A stretch of DNA of 64,000 bases from Kribbella jejuensis (lineage in GTDB: Bacteria > Actinomycetota > Actinomycetes > Propionibacteriales > Kribbellaceae), in contig NZ_VFMM01000001.1 in NCBI RefSeq assembly GCF_006715085.1, positions 1,612,001 to 1,676,000 on the forward strand, written 5' to 3'. The notes below the pieces were generated by a model that searched no databases, was not told where the DNA came from, and saw only the letters and a list, made by a program, of their open reading frames with translations. Shown here piece by piece: positions 53,044 through 61,941 of this stretch; position 1 is the first letter of the stretch; each line of letters starts with the position of its first letter. Made by a program: the position numbers and the translations under genes.

Positions 53044-53408
53044 GACTGAACTCCTCAAAAGCGTTGCGGTGATCTGTTGTCTGGATAACTCGGCTGCGGC
53101 CTCAGCGGGCGCCTGCTGACCCCGGAGAAGGCGTCAGGCAACGAACCACCGCGTCGATCACGGAGCCGCGCCCTGCACTTCTCGGGGGGCGTCCCTCGCC
53201 GAGGCAACCAAAACAGTCTACCCACGACCGCGCCCAGACGGGAAATCCGTCGCCCACCGGCACTTTGCTCCACCTCCGCCCCCGTCCAGGTCACCCGTTT
53301 CCGGCCGTCGAGCCGCCGAGTCGTGGGAATGGGCGCGGAATCGCGGAGAATTCGCGCCTCTTCTCACGACTCGGCGAAGGGGGTAGTGCCATTCGCCACG
53401 ACTCAGTG
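53044..53408. other. Intergenic region upstream of rplY
   Basis: 365 bp without a supported gene. It should hold the rplY promoter in its left part. The right part (53316-53404) has a long imperfect hairpin and a third copy of the same arm, listed separately. Confidence 0.6.
53316..53374 (-). terminator. Long imperfect hairpin downstream of the NAD-binding protein gene
   Basis: CCGAGTCGTG (53316-53325) pairs with CACGACTCGG (53365-53374); inside, GGCGCG pairs with CGCGCC around the loop. CATTCGCCACGACTC at 53390-53404 is another inverted copy of the left arm. The position, 35 nt after the stop of the minus-strand gene, suits a terminator; alternative pairings could make it switchable. Confidence 0.4.
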
Positions 53409-54170
53409 TCAGCTGAGCCGGGTCCAGACATCGCGGAGCGCGCGGGCCGCGGCACCCTCGAGGCCGGCGTCGTCGAGCGTCTCGGCCAGTTCGTCGAACT
53501 CCGGCCCCCAGCGCCAGGCGACAGCCCGGAGCTGATCGGGCAGGTTCGGGTCCTTCAGCGAGCCGCCGTCAGCGCGGGTCTGCTGGGCGACGAGCGCGGC
53601 TGTCACACCGTGCTTCTCGGCCAACTGGAACGCCAGGACGGCGAGCGCAGCCTTGCCCTTGTTGTAGAGCGCGTACGACGACTTCGCGGCACTGGCCGCA
53701 CCCGGTTCCGCGCCGACGACCATCGGCGTCACCGCCGTACCGGCCCACAACGCCGCGACCTGGTCGGCCGCCGTACCGGACAGCATCAGATGCGTCGGAC
53801 TCGGTCCACCGGTCGGCGGCGGTCCGACCACGCCGGCGTCGACGAACGTCGCATCGGGTACGGCGGACTGCGCCTCCCGCAGCGACGCCGGCGACAGCGG
53901 ATTCGCCTCGACGTACAGGCCCGCGAACCCTTCCCGCCCGACCTGCTGCGCGATCTCGACGGCGCCTTGCGGGGCGCACGAACAGAGGACGACGTCGGCG
54001 TGGCGGACTGCCTCTGCGAACGGCGTACCGATCAGGCCCGCCTCATCGGCGCGTACCTTCGACGCCTCGCTGCGGCCGTCCGGGACCCAGTGCACCGCGT
54101 GCCCGGCGACCACCAGTTGAGCAGCGAGCTTGGACCCCATCGCACCGGGGTGGAACACCGCGATCCGCAT
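53409..54170 (-). CDS. NAD(P)-binding beta-hydroxyacid dehydrogenase-like protein (DUF1932 type)
   Basis: 253 aa. The N-terminal Rossmann domain begins MRIAVFHPGAMGSKLAAQLV (G-x-x-G-x-x pattern), followed by VVLCSCAPQGAVEIA and the substrate loop VDAGVVGPPPTGG. The C-terminal helical part has a lysine in SAAKSSYALYNKGKAAL, resembling the DUF1932 domain of 6-phosphogluconate/3-hydroxyisobutyrate dehydrogenase relatives. The substrate is unknown. It is one of two genes inserted between prs and rplY. Confidence 0.7.
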   Translation of the reverse strand: MRIAVFHPGAMGSKLAAQLVVAGHAVHWVPDGRSEASKVRADEAGLIGTPFAEAVRHADVVLCSCAPQGAVEIAQQVGREGFAGLYVEANPLSPASLREAQSAVPDATFVDAGVVGPPPTGGPSPTHLMLSGTAADQVAALWAGTAVTPMVVGAEPGAASAAKSSYALYNKGKAALAVLAFQLAEKHGVTAALVAQQTRADGGSLKDPNLPDQLRAVAWRWGPEFDELAETLDDAGLEGAAARALRDVWTRLS

Positions 54171-54302
54171 CCGCCATCCGATCGTTCGATCCGGTCAGTC
54201 ACCGCCAAACCTATGCCAGTGACGGCCCGCGCCGAACGGTTGCCAGCTCGCCCGATGCGGGTGCAGCGTGGAAGGAACAGCGGCTCTCAGGGGGAGGGTT
54301 CC

Positions 54303-54788
54303 ATGAGCGAGAACGCGTTCGGGCGCCGCCAGGCGCTGCGGGGTGCGGGAATTGCGGCAGGAGGAGTAGCGGCGGCCGGTCTGGCGACCGCGGCGCCGGC
54401 GATGGCCGACGGAGGCCACGGCAACGGATTGCTCGGTAGCTGGATGTGTGTGCGGCAGGACACCGGGTCGTCCGACAAGATCCGGTTGGTGCTGAGTTTC
54501 GCGGGCGGCGGGGTGGTTCTGTCGCACGACATCAGCCCGGCGGGGCCGCCGTTCACCGGTACGTGGGCCGCGCAGGGGAAGTCGTTCCGGCTGACCATGT
54601 GGACCGGGGCGACCGGCAACCAAGGTCCGGGCTCGGTCGGTCCGACGATCCGGGTACGGGCGTGGGGCTCGGTGTCGCACGGCCGGCTCACCGCGAAGTA
54701 CCAGGTCACCGTGTTCGCGCCGATGAGCGAAACCCAGGTCATCGACTCCGCCACCGGCACCGTGACCGGCCGCCGAATCAGCGCCTGA
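54303..54788 (+). CDS. Secreted protein with Tat-like signal peptide
   Basis: 161 aa. GGGGGAGGG lies 6 nt before the ATG. The N terminus GRRQALRGAGIAAGGVAAAG resembles a twin-arginine (Tat) signal, with cleavage near APAMA/DG. The mature 125 residues look like an all-beta lipocalin-like barrel: LGSWMCVRQDTGSSDKIRLV, FTGTWAAQGKSFRLTMW and SVSHGRLTAKYQVTVF. No enzyme motif is visible. It is divergent from the NAD-binding protein gene (132 bp apart). Confidence 0.65.
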   Translation: MSENAFGRRQALRGAGIAAGGVAAAGLATAAPAMADGGHGNGLLGSWMCVRQDTGSSDKIRLVLSFAGGGVVLSHDISPAGPPFTGTWAAQGKSFRLTMWTGATGNQGPGSVGPTIRVRAWGSVSHGRLTAKYQVTVFAPMSETQVIDSATGTVTGRRISA

Positions 54789-54987
54789 CCGAGCGCCGGA
54801 TCACCGCCTGACCAGCGGCCGGATCAGCGCCCGCCGGGCGCCGGGCCGACGCCTGCCGGGTGGTGCGGCCCGGCGTCGGGACCCCTCGGGATCGGCGCCG
54901 GGTGCCGGGCAACGGCGTACGACGCGCGTACGACGGCTCGCCCGGCGCACGCCGGCGTCCGGGGCTCCGTCGGCAAACCGTTCGGCG

Positions 54988-55968
54988 TCAGGCGCGGCCG
55001 TCGAAGAGGCTGGTGACCGAGCCGTCCTCGAAGACCTCGCGGATCGCCCGGCTGATCAGCGGCGCGATCGACAGCTCGGTGAGCTTGTCGAAGCGGCGCT
55101 CCTCGGCGATCGGCAGCGTGTTCGTGACGATCACCTCGCTGGCATGGCAGTTCTTCAGCCGGTCCACCGCGGGACCCGACAGGATCGCGTGCGTGGCCGC
55201 GATCACCACGTCCGCGGCACCGTCGTTGATCAGCGCGTCGGCGGCCTTGGTGATCGTCCCGGCGGTGTCGATCATGTCGTCGACCAGGATGCAGACCCGG
55301 CCCTTGACCTCACCGACGACCCGGTTCGCGACGGTCTCGTTCGGCCGGTCGATGTCGCGGGTCTTGTGGATGAACGCCAGCGGTGCACCGCCCAATCGAG
55401 CCGACCACTGCTCGGCGACCTTGATCCGGCCGGCGTCCGGCGAGACCACAGCGAGCTGCTGGTCGCCGTACTTCTCCGCGACGTACGAGCTCAGGATCGG
55501 CAGCGCCATCAAATGATCGACCGGACCGTCGAAGAAGCCCTGGATCTGTGAGGTGTGCAGGTCCACACAGATCAGCCGGTTCGCGCCCGCGGTCTTGAAC
55601 AGGTCGGCCATCAGCCGGGCCGAGATCGGTTCGCGGCCGCGGTGCTTCTTGTCCTGCCGGGCGTACCCGTAGAACGGCAGCACCACGGTGATCCGCTTGG
55701 CCGACGCCCGCTTCAGCGCGTCGACCATGATCAGCTGCTCCATGATCCACTCGTTGATCGGCGAGGTGTGGCTCTGGATCACGAACGCGTCGCTGCCCCG
55801 GACCGACTCCTCGAACCGGACGTAGATCTCGCCGTTGGCGAAGTCGTACGCCTGGGTCGGCACCAGGCCCGACCCGAGCTCGGTGGCCACCTCCTCGGCG
55901 AGACCGGGATGCGCCCGGCCGGAGAAAACCATCAGGTTCTTCTCGGTGGTTCGTTTCATCCCGCTCAT
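54988..55968 (-). CDS. prs: Ribose-phosphate pyrophosphokinase (PRPP synthase)
   Basis: 326 aa enzyme making PRPP from ribose 5-phosphate and ATP for nucleotide, His and Trp synthesis. Motifs: FANGEIYVRFEESVRG, LPFYGYARQDKKHRGREPIS (ATP loop), DLHTSQIQGFFDGPVDHL (metal site), KTRDIDRPNE and the PRPP loop CILVDDMIDTAGTI. ATG at 55968 with GGGAGG 8 nt upstream. It starts 24 bp after glmU and is co-transcribed with it. Confidence 0.95.
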   Translation of the reverse strand: MSGMKRTTEKNLMVFSGRAHPGLAEEVATELGSGLVPTQAYDFANGEIYVRFEESVRGSDAFVIQSHTSPINEWIMEQLIMVDALKRASAKRITVVLPFYGYARQDKKHRGREPISARLMADLFKTAGANRLICVDLHTSQIQGFFDGPVDHLMALPILSSYVAEKYGDQQLAVVSPDAGRIKVAEQWSARLGGAPLAFIHKTRDIDRPNETVANRVVGEVKGRVCILVDDMIDTAGTITKAADALINDGAADVVIAATHAILSGPAVDRLKNCHASEVIVTNTLPIAEERRFDKLTELSIAPLISRAIREVFEDGSVTSLFDGRA

Positions 55969-55992
55969 CGCCCGCGCCTCCCGTTGTCCTTC

Positions 55993-57468
55993 TCAGGCCT
56001 GCTGCTCGTCCGATTGGCCGGCCGGCTGCTGCTCCGGCTGCTCGGCCAGTGCCGCTTCCGCCGCCGCAGCGGTCTTGGTGCCGGCCCGCTTGCGCGCGAC
56101 CCAGCCCTTGATGTTGCGCTGCCGCCCGCGGGCGACCGCGATCTCGCCGGGGCCGACGTCCTCGGTGAGCGCCGTACCGGCCGCCAGGTACGCGCCGTCG
56201 GCGATCGTCCGGGGCGCGACGATGACCGAGTTGCTGCCGATGAACGAGTACTTGCCGACGTGCGTGGGGTGCTTCGCGACGCCGTCGTAGTTCGCGAAGA
56301 TCGTGCCGGCGCCGATGTTCGCGCCCTCGCCGATGGTCGCATCGCCGGCGTACGTCAGGTGCGGGACCTTGGCGCCGTCGCCGATGGTCGAGTTCTTGGT
56401 CTCGACGAAGGTGCCGATCTTGCCCTTCACGCCGAGCCGAGTGCCCGGGCGCAGGTAGGCGAACGGGCCGACGGACGCGCCGTCGCCGATCACCGCGAGC
56501 GAGCCGTGGGTGCGGATGATGGTCGCGTTCTCGCCGACCTCGACGTCGGTCAGCGTGGTGTCCGGGCCGATCGACGTACCGCTGCCGACCACGGTCGCGC
56601 CGTGCAGCTGGGTGTTCGGCAGCAGCGTGACGTCACGGGCCAGGTCGACGGTCTGGTCGACCCAGGTGGTGTTCGGGTCGACGATCGTGACGCCCTCGCG
56701 CATGTGCTTGAGGAGGGTGCGGCGGTTCAGCTCGGCGCGGAGCGTGGCGAGCTGGACGCGGTCGTTCACGCCCTCGGTCTGCATCGCGTCGTCGGTCACG
56801 TGCGAGCCGACCCGCTTGCCGTCGCTGCGGGCGATGCCGAGGACGTCGGTCAGGTACAGCTCGCCCTGCGCGTTGTCGGTGGTGAGGCGGCTGAGACCGT
56901 CACGGAGCGTAGCGGCTTCGAAGACGTAGATGCCGGCGTTGATCTCGGTGATCGCTCGCTGCTCCGGGGTCGCGTCCTTGTGCTCGACGATCGCGGCGAC
57001 CGTACCGTCGGTGTCCTGCACGATCCGCCCGTAGCCGGTCGGGTCGGGGACCTTCGCGGTCAGCACCGTGACGGCGTTGCCGTCCTTGTCGTGCGCTGCG
57101 ACCAGGTCGTGCAGCGTCTCCGCCTCGAGCAGCGGAACGTCACCGGATGTGACGATCACGGATCCGTCGAAGGTGTCCGGTACGGCGGTCAGACCGGCCC
57201 GTACGGCGTCGCCGGTACCCAGCTGCTGCTCCTGGACGGCGGTCCGGGCCTCCGGGTCGATCTGCTTCAGGTGCTCCTCGACCAGCTCCCGGCCGTTGCC
57301 GACCACGACCACGAGGTGTTCGGGGCTGAGCGCCCGGGCGGTGAGCACAGCGTGACCGACGAGACTGCGCCCGCCGATCTCGTGCAACACCTTCGGGGTC
57401 GCCGATTTCATCCGGGTTCCCAGACCGGCGGCCATGATGACGACCGCCGCGGGGCGATGGGAAGTCAC
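55993..57468 (-). CDS. glmU: Bifunctional GlmU (uridyltransferase/acetyltransferase)
   Basis: 491 aa enzyme making UDP-N-acetylglucosamine for peptidoglycan. The N-terminal nucleotidyltransferase domain has VIMAAGLGTRMKSATPKVLH (residues about 10-29), QEQQLGTGDAV, VTSGDVPLL and EINAGIYVF. The C-terminal left-handed beta-helix of hexapeptide repeats (about 255-460) carries RPGTRLG, KNSTIGDGAKVPHLTYAGDA, the acetyl-CoA site IFANYDG and VAPRTIADGAYLAAGTALTE. The tail is Ala/Gln-rich. Start GTG at 57468 with GGAGAAG upstream. First gene of the glmU-prs operon. Confidence 0.95.
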   Translation of the reverse strand: MTSHRPAAVVIMAAGLGTRMKSATPKVLHEIGGRSLVGHAVLTARALSPEHLVVVVGNGRELVEEHLKQIDPEARTAVQEQQLGTGDAVRAGLTAVPDTFDGSVIVTSGDVPLLEAETLHDLVAAHDKDGNAVTVLTAKVPDPTGYGRIVQDTDGTVAAIVEHKDATPEQRAITEINAGIYVFEAATLRDGLSRLTTDNAQGELYLTDVLGIARSDGKRVGSHVTDDAMQTEGVNDRVQLATLRAELNRRTLLKHMREGVTIVDPNTTWVDQTVDLARDVTLLPNTQLHGATVVGSGTSIGPDTTLTDVEVGENATIIRTHGSLAVIGDGASVGPFAYLRPGTRLGVKGKIGTFVETKNSTIGDGAKVPHLTYAGDATIGEGANIGAGTIFANYDGVAKHPTHVGKYSFIGSNSVIVAPRTIADGAYLAAGTALTEDVGPGEIAVARGRQRNIKGWVARKRAGTKTAAAAEAALAEQPEQQPAGQSDEQQA

Positions 57469-57613
57469 GCGGTCTTCTCCTCGAGTTCCCTGCGAGTTCT
57501 TTCAACCAGTATCAGCACAGGCACCCGAAACAGCGCCCGCGCAAGCCTACTTGCTCCCCGGAACCACCACACGCCACCCCAGCCGAGAGCGATCTCACGC
57601 CCCCTCCCCCCGC

Positions 57614-57829
57614 ACCCTGCCGCCCGCGGACGCGCGGCCGACGCGGCTGCACCTCGACGAGAGCGATCGGACGCACCTCGACCTGTGGGTCGAGGACTCG
57701 ACGCAGGAGGCCGAGGTGGACCGGCAGATCGGCCTCGGCGCGGAACGGATCGAGTGGAACTACCCGCCGGACGCCGACTTCGTCGTCCTGAAGGCTCCCG
57801 ACGGCACAGTCTTCTGCGTCATCTCCTGA
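57614..57829 (+). pseudogene. C-terminal fragment of a glyoxalase-like (VOC) protein
   Basis: About 70 codons in one frame give PTRLHLDESDRTHLDLWVED, then GLGAERIEWNYPPDADFVVL and APDGTVFCVIS, matching the second half of glyoxalase-like domain proteins. No N-terminal half or RBS-linked start is present upstream. The preceding 100 bp are Pro-coding low-complexity sequence. It is probably a deletion remnant. Its 3' end overlaps the convergent kinase gene by 11 bp. Confidence 0.5.
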
Positions 57830-58736
57830 GGAGCGCGGTGACCTCGGGGGTGTTGAAGAGCTTCGCCGTCAGCGGGACGTGGCTGTCACGGTCGTACGGG
57901 TCGTCGTCGTGCACGTTGGCGATGAGCAGCGAGTACGCGCAGCGGTAGACGAGCAGCTGTACGGCGTCGTACCCGAGCCGATCCGCGAACGCCGCGTCGT
58001 ACGCCGCCTCGACCTCGCGGACCCGTGGTGACCACAGATCGATGACACTCGCCGCCGCGGCCGCCTCGAACACCGGGTCGCCCGCCATCGTAAGCAGCCC
58101 GAAATCGAGCAAGGTCACAGGCCGCAGGTCGTCGTCGACGAGGATGTTCCCGCTCGTCACGTCCCCGTGCACGAGCCGCGCGTCGGGCTCCTTCATGTCT
58201 TCGAGGAGCTTCAGCAGTGTGTCGACCTTCATCTCGAAGTCGTCGATGACGGGCGTGAGCTTCGCGGCGAAGCGCTCGGTACGCCGTCGTACCAGCCCGC
58301 TGATCGCGTCGGTCCACGACACGTTCCCGGCCCGGAACGGGTCGGTTTCGTCCAGTACCGCCAACCGCACGTCCGGCGGTTCCACGTGCGCGAGCGCCTC
58401 GACGACCTCGACCACACAGTCCCGGCTCCGCTCCCATCCCACCTCGCCGTACGGCGCCGCGACCTGGTACAACGGCCGGCCCGGCAACTCCTCCTCGACC
58501 GTCACCCAGTGCGTCCCCGGCCGGTGCAGCTCGGACATCCGCGGAGTCGCAAACGGCAGCCGCCCGTCGATCGCTGCGTAGAACTCCATCAACGTCCGGA
58601 GCTCGCGCTCCTGCGCGTGGAACCAGACCTTCGCGACCTTCCCCCCGCCGAGCCGGTACACGACCCCCTGCATCCCGATCGCCAACTCCTCCGGCTCGCG
58701 GTAGCCCAGCGCGTGCAGTTCTTCGGCGTACGACAT
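57819..58736 (-). CDS. Phosphotransferase (APH/protein-kinase-like fold)
   Basis: 305 aa. The N lobe has AIGMQGVVYRLGGGKVAKVW (G-loop region and ATP lysine in VAKVW). The catalytic loop is complete, ARLVHGDVTSGNILVDDD (H-G-D-x-x-x-x-N), and the metal loop is VTLLDFGLLTMAGDPVFE. C-terminal helices end in YRCAYSLLIANVHDDDP. The family phosphorylates small-molecule hydroxyls such as aminoglycosides, macrolides or metabolites. The substrate here is unknown. ATG at 58736. Confidence 0.75.
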   Translation of the reverse strand: MSYAEELHALGYREPEELAIGMQGVVYRLGGGKVAKVWFHAQERELRTLMEFYAAIDGRLPFATPRMSELHRPGTHWVTVEEELPGRPLYQVAAPYGEVGWERSRDCVVEVVEALAHVEPPDVRLAVLDETDPFRAGNVSWTDAISGLVRRRTERFAAKLTPVIDDFEMKVDTLLKLLEDMKEPDARLVHGDVTSGNILVDDDLRPVTLLDFGLLTMAGDPVFEAAAAASVIDLWSPRVREVEAAYDAAFADRLGYDAVQLLVYRCAYSLLIANVHDDDPYDRDSHVPLTAKLFNTPEVTALLRR

Positions 58737-58809
58737 GATCGCGACCCTACTGGCCCAGAACCCTTCAGCTGAACGGGTTTTTGTCGGTGGCCCCTGGCAG
58801 GCTCCGTGC

Positions 58810-59610
58810 ATGGGTGAGTTCGTGGATGTCGGGGACGTGACGTTGTTCGTGCATGAGCTCGGACGACCTCGCGGGAGACCTTCCGTAGTGGTGATGCACG
58901 GTGGGCCGGATGTTGGGCATGGCTACCTCGTGCCCGGGTTCGAGCCGTTGGCGCGGGATCACCACGTGGTGATGTTCGACTTCCGCGGCTGTGGGCGAAG
59001 CAGTCGCGGGCTACTGGACGACCAGCTTCAACCGGAGTACGTCATCCGCGACACCCATCGGCTGATCTCGCGGTTAGGGCTCGGGGAGGTCGACCTGGTC
59101 GGGTTCTCCACTGGCGGGCGAGCTGCGATGCAGTTCGTCGACACACATCCGGAACAGGTACGGCGGCTGGTGCTCGCGTCGACGTCGGCGTACCCGTTGT
59201 CGGACTGCGAGCCGTACCTGGCCGACGGGCCCGAGTACCAACGCCGCCAACGGATCGAGGACGAGGCGAACGGGGCGCTGCGCAACTCGACGGTGTTCGT
59301 GTGGGACCTGGAGCGGGCGCCGAAGTACCTGCGACTGCTCGAGTCCCTGGACACCGATCTCGGCGACTGGTCTTTCGAGCGGGCGCAGCCGTGGTGCACC
59401 CGCGAGCCCGAGGACATTCTCCGCGACTTCGCCGGACCGATCCTCATTCTCCATGGTGAAAAGGACATGGGCTTCCCCGTCCAACTTGCCCGCCGGCTGC
59501 ACGCCGCGGTCCCGAGCCGGTTGGAGGTGATCCCCGACACCGCCCACATGTGCCACTTCGAACAGCCCGAGATCTGGGCTGACCACATCCGCTCGTTCCT
59601 CGCCGCCTGA
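58810..59610 (+). CDS. Alpha/beta hydrolase, proline iminopeptidase-like
   Basis: 266 aa. VVVMHGGPDVGHGYLVPGFE gives the HGGP oxyanion motif near residue 32, FDFRGCGRSSRG follows, and the nucleophile elbow is VGFSTGGRAAM (Ser at about 100). The acid lies in LILHGEKDMGFPV and the histidine in IPDTAHMCHFEQPE. The H-G-G-P motif suggests a peptidase S33 relative, but many such enzymes are esterases. ATG at 58810; no obvious Shine-Dalgarno, so possibly leaderless. Confidence 0.75.
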   Translation: MGEFVDVGDVTLFVHELGRPRGRPSVVVMHGGPDVGHGYLVPGFEPLARDHHVVMFDFRGCGRSSRGLLDDQLQPEYVIRDTHRLISRLGLGEVDLVGFSTGGRAAMQFVDTHPEQVRRLVLASTSAYPLSDCEPYLADGPEYQRRQRIEDEANGALRNSTVFVWDLERAPKYLRLLESLDTDLGDWSFERAQPWCTREPEDILRDFAGPILILHGEKDMGFPVQLARRLHAAVPSRLEVIPDTAHMCHFEQPEIWADHIRSFLAA

Positions 59611-59622
59611 AATCGGGTGGCG

Positions 59623-59638
59623 CGGCGCCGTGGCGCCG
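59623..59638 (+). terminator. Short hairpin after the hydrolase gene
   Basis: CGGCGCC-GT-GGCGCCG gives a 5-7 bp stem with a very tight loop, 12 nt after the stop. A weak candidate. Confidence 0.35.
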
Positions 59639-59726
59639 TTGAGAATCAGCGGAACTTTGCGCTCTTTGTCAGGCCGTCCTGTGAGGCGGTGTGTGTCCCG
59701 CGAGGCACGAGAAGGAGATGGTTTTG

Positions 59727-60929
59727 GTGGGACGTTTCCGCCTGCCCAAAGGTCCGGTCAGATCGCTGGGCGCGGCCGGGCTGTTGAACAGTGTCGGTGA
59801 TGGCGCGTTCGCGACGATCAGCGTGATCTACCTGGTGCAGTACGTCGGGTTGCCGGCTCACCAGGTCGCGGTGGGGTTGACGATCGCGGGCGCGGTCGCG
59901 CTGCTGGTCGGCGTACCGCTCGGGATGCTCGGAGATCGCGTCGGCCCGCGGCCGGTGTTCGTCGGGCTGTGCCTGGTCGAGGGGTGCGCGGTTCTCGCGT
60001 ACGGCGTGGTCGGTGGCTGGTGGTCGTTCCTGGTTGTTGCTGTCCTTGCGGCGACTGCGACGCGGGCGACCGCTGGTGTGCGGAACGGGTTCATCGCGCA
60101 CCTGACGACAGGTGCCGAACGGCTGAGGACCCGTGCGTTCCTGCGGTCGGTGAACAACACCGGCACCGCGATCGGCGCGGCGCTCGGAGGGATTGCGCTG
60201 CTCGGATCCTCGGAAGCGCTGCTGCGGCTGCTGTTGGCCGGGGACGCACTGACGTTCGCGATCGTGGCGATCGTGGTTGGGCGGATCCCGTATCGCCGGA
60301 GTCGGTCGGGTTCGGTTTCGGGAGGGCTGCGGTTGGTTGTCGGCAACTGGCCGTTCCTCGCCGCGAGCCTGTCGCAAGGGCTGCTGTCGATCAACTGCAC
60401 GCTCCTGACCGTCGCGCTTCCGCTGTGGATCGTCACGCGGGCCATCGTTCCGAACGAGACGATCAGCTTGCTGGTCGGCGGTTCCACCGTGCTCGGCATT
60501 CTGCTGCAGGTGCCGGTGAGCGGCCTCGCGGACAGCCCGCGCGGAGCGGTACGCAGTACGGCTGCTGCTGGCGTACTGGCCGCGGCGGCTTGCCTGATCT
60601 ACATGACGTCCGCGGGCGCAGGTCGTACGGCGGCGTTGGTGCTGCTGTGCGTGGGAAGCGCCGTACGGCTGTTCGGCGAACTGCTGCAGACGTCGGGTGG
60701 ATGGTCGATGTCGTTCTCAGCGCCACCGCCGGGTCGTGAATGCACCTATCAGGCCGTCTACTCCAGCGCATTCACGGTGGCCACCGCCCTCGGCCCCTTA
60801 CTCGCCGGCTGGATCGCCTCTGAACCCGACGGCCGCGGCTGGCTGACCGCCGCCGTCCTCTTCGCCGTACTCGGCCCCCTCGCCGCTGGTGCCAGCGCAG
60901 CGGTCTTCCGCGACCGGGCAGTCACGTAG
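59727..60929 (+). CDS. MFS transporter
   Basis: 400 aa membrane protein with about 12 hydrophobic segments and the MFS loop GVPLGMLGDRVGPRPVFV. The opening SLGAAGLLNSVGDGAF then ATISVIYLV resembles actinobacterial exporters of unknown substrate. The start is uncertain: ATG 59718 abuts the AAGGAG, while TTG 59724 and GTG 59727 have 6-9 nt spacing, so GTG is preferred. It ends 10 bp before the dehydratase gene and is probably co-transcribed. Confidence 0.75.
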   Translation: MGRFRLPKGPVRSLGAAGLLNSVGDGAFATISVIYLVQYVGLPAHQVAVGLTIAGAVALLVGVPLGMLGDRVGPRPVFVGLCLVEGCAVLAYGVVGGWWSFLVVAVLAATATRATAGVRNGFIAHLTTGAERLRTRAFLRSVNNTGTAIGAALGGIALLGSSEALLRLLLAGDALTFAIVAIVVGRIPYRRSRSGSVSGGLRLVVGNWPFLAASLSQGLLSINCTLLTVALPLWIVTRAIVPNETISLLVGGSTVLGILLQVPVSGLADSPRGAVRSTAAAGVLAAAACLIYMTSAGAGRTAALVLLCVGSAVRLFGELLQTSGGWSMSFSAPPPGRECTYQAVYSSAFTVATALGPLLAGWIASEPDGRGWLTAAVLFAVLGPLAAGASAAVFRDRAVT

Positions 60930-60939
60930 GCTCCGATCC

Positions 60940-61902
60940 GTGCTGGAGACGCGCCTCGACCTGGACCGGATTCGTGCGGCTCGACAGGTGATCGATCCGG
61001 TGTTCCTGGACACCCCGTTGTACCGGTGCGAGGCGCTGGAGCCGTTGCTCGGATGTTCGGTGAACATCAAGCTCGAAACCGCCAATCCGGTCCGCAGCTT
61101 CAAGGGCCGCGGCACCGAGGTCGTCGCGGATCACCTGGTCCGCAGCGATTCACGCGCCGTGGTGTGTGCGAGCGCCGGCAACCTTGGCCAGGCGCTGGCG
61201 TGGTCAGGCCGGCGCCGCAACCTCGACGTCACCGTCGTTGCCTCCCGCTTCGCGACCCCCGCCAAACTCGACCGCATCCGCGCCCTCGGCGCCACCTTGG
61301 AACTGGTCGACGGCGACCACGAGCTGGCCCGCGACCGAGCCGCAGAAATCGCCCACCACCAGGGCATCCGCCTCCTCGAGGACAGCCTCGACCTGGAAAC
61401 CTGCGAAGGCGCCGCCACCATCGCCCTGGAACTCGTCGGCTCCCTCGAACCGAACGCCGCCGTACTGATCGCGCTCGGAGGTGGAGCAATGGCGACGGGC
61501 ATCGGTTATGTCCTGAAGATGCTGGCCCCGGATGTCGAGGTGATCTGCGTACAACCGCACGGCGCGCCCGCCCTCACCCTCTCGTGGCACCAACGCCGCG
61601 TCGTCACCACCGAAACCACCAACACGATCGCCGACGGCGTAGCCGGCCGCCGCCCCATCCCCGAGGTCCTCAACGACCTCCTGCTAGTCGCCGACGACGC
61701 CGTACTCGTCGAAGAATCGTCGATCCTCAAGGCCATCCGCCTACTCCACGACCAAGCCGGCCTGATCACCGAACCCTCCGCCGCCCTAGGCATCGCCGCA
61801 GTCCTCGAGTCCCCCACCCGCTTCACCAACCGCCCCATCACCACCATCATCTGCGGCAGCAACGTGGACCAGTCCAAGTACCGCAACTGGCTCACCGCCT
61901 GA
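60940..61902 (+). CDS. Threonine/serine dehydratase-like PLP enzyme
   Basis: 320 aa fold-type II PLP enzyme. The Schiff-base lysine is Lys55 in VRSFKGRGTE. The substrate loop is CASAGNLGQALAWSG and the phosphate-binding loop LGGGAMATG near 180. The C-terminal part has DDAVLVEESSILKAIRLL and TEPSAALGIAAVL. There is no regulatory ACT domain, so this is a catabolic-type or racemase-like member: serine or threonine deamination, diaminopropionate or hydroxyaspartate chemistry are all possible. Start GTG at 60940. Confidence 0.8.
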   Translation: MLETRLDLDRIRAARQVIDPVFLDTPLYRCEALEPLLGCSVNIKLETANPVRSFKGRGTEVVADHLVRSDSRAVVCASAGNLGQALAWSGRRRNLDVTVVASRFATPAKLDRIRALGATLELVDGDHELARDRAAEIAHHQGIRLLEDSLDLETCEGAATIALELVGSLEPNAAVLIALGGGAMATGIGYVLKMLAPDVEVICVQPHGAPALTLSWHQRRVVTTETTNTIADGVAGRRPIPEVLNDLLLVADDAVLVEESSILKAIRLLHDQAGLITEPSAALGIAAVLESPTRFTNRPITTIICGSNVDQSKYRNWLTA

Positions 61903-61941
61903 TGTGAACGAGCCGCCACAACCACAGGTACGAGTAGGTCG

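Noticed and set aside
53265-54788. 507-codon plus-strand frame leading into the Tat-signal protein
   Set aside because: The N-terminal 345 codons are antisense to the NAD-binding protein. The RBS and signal peptide fix the true start at 54303.
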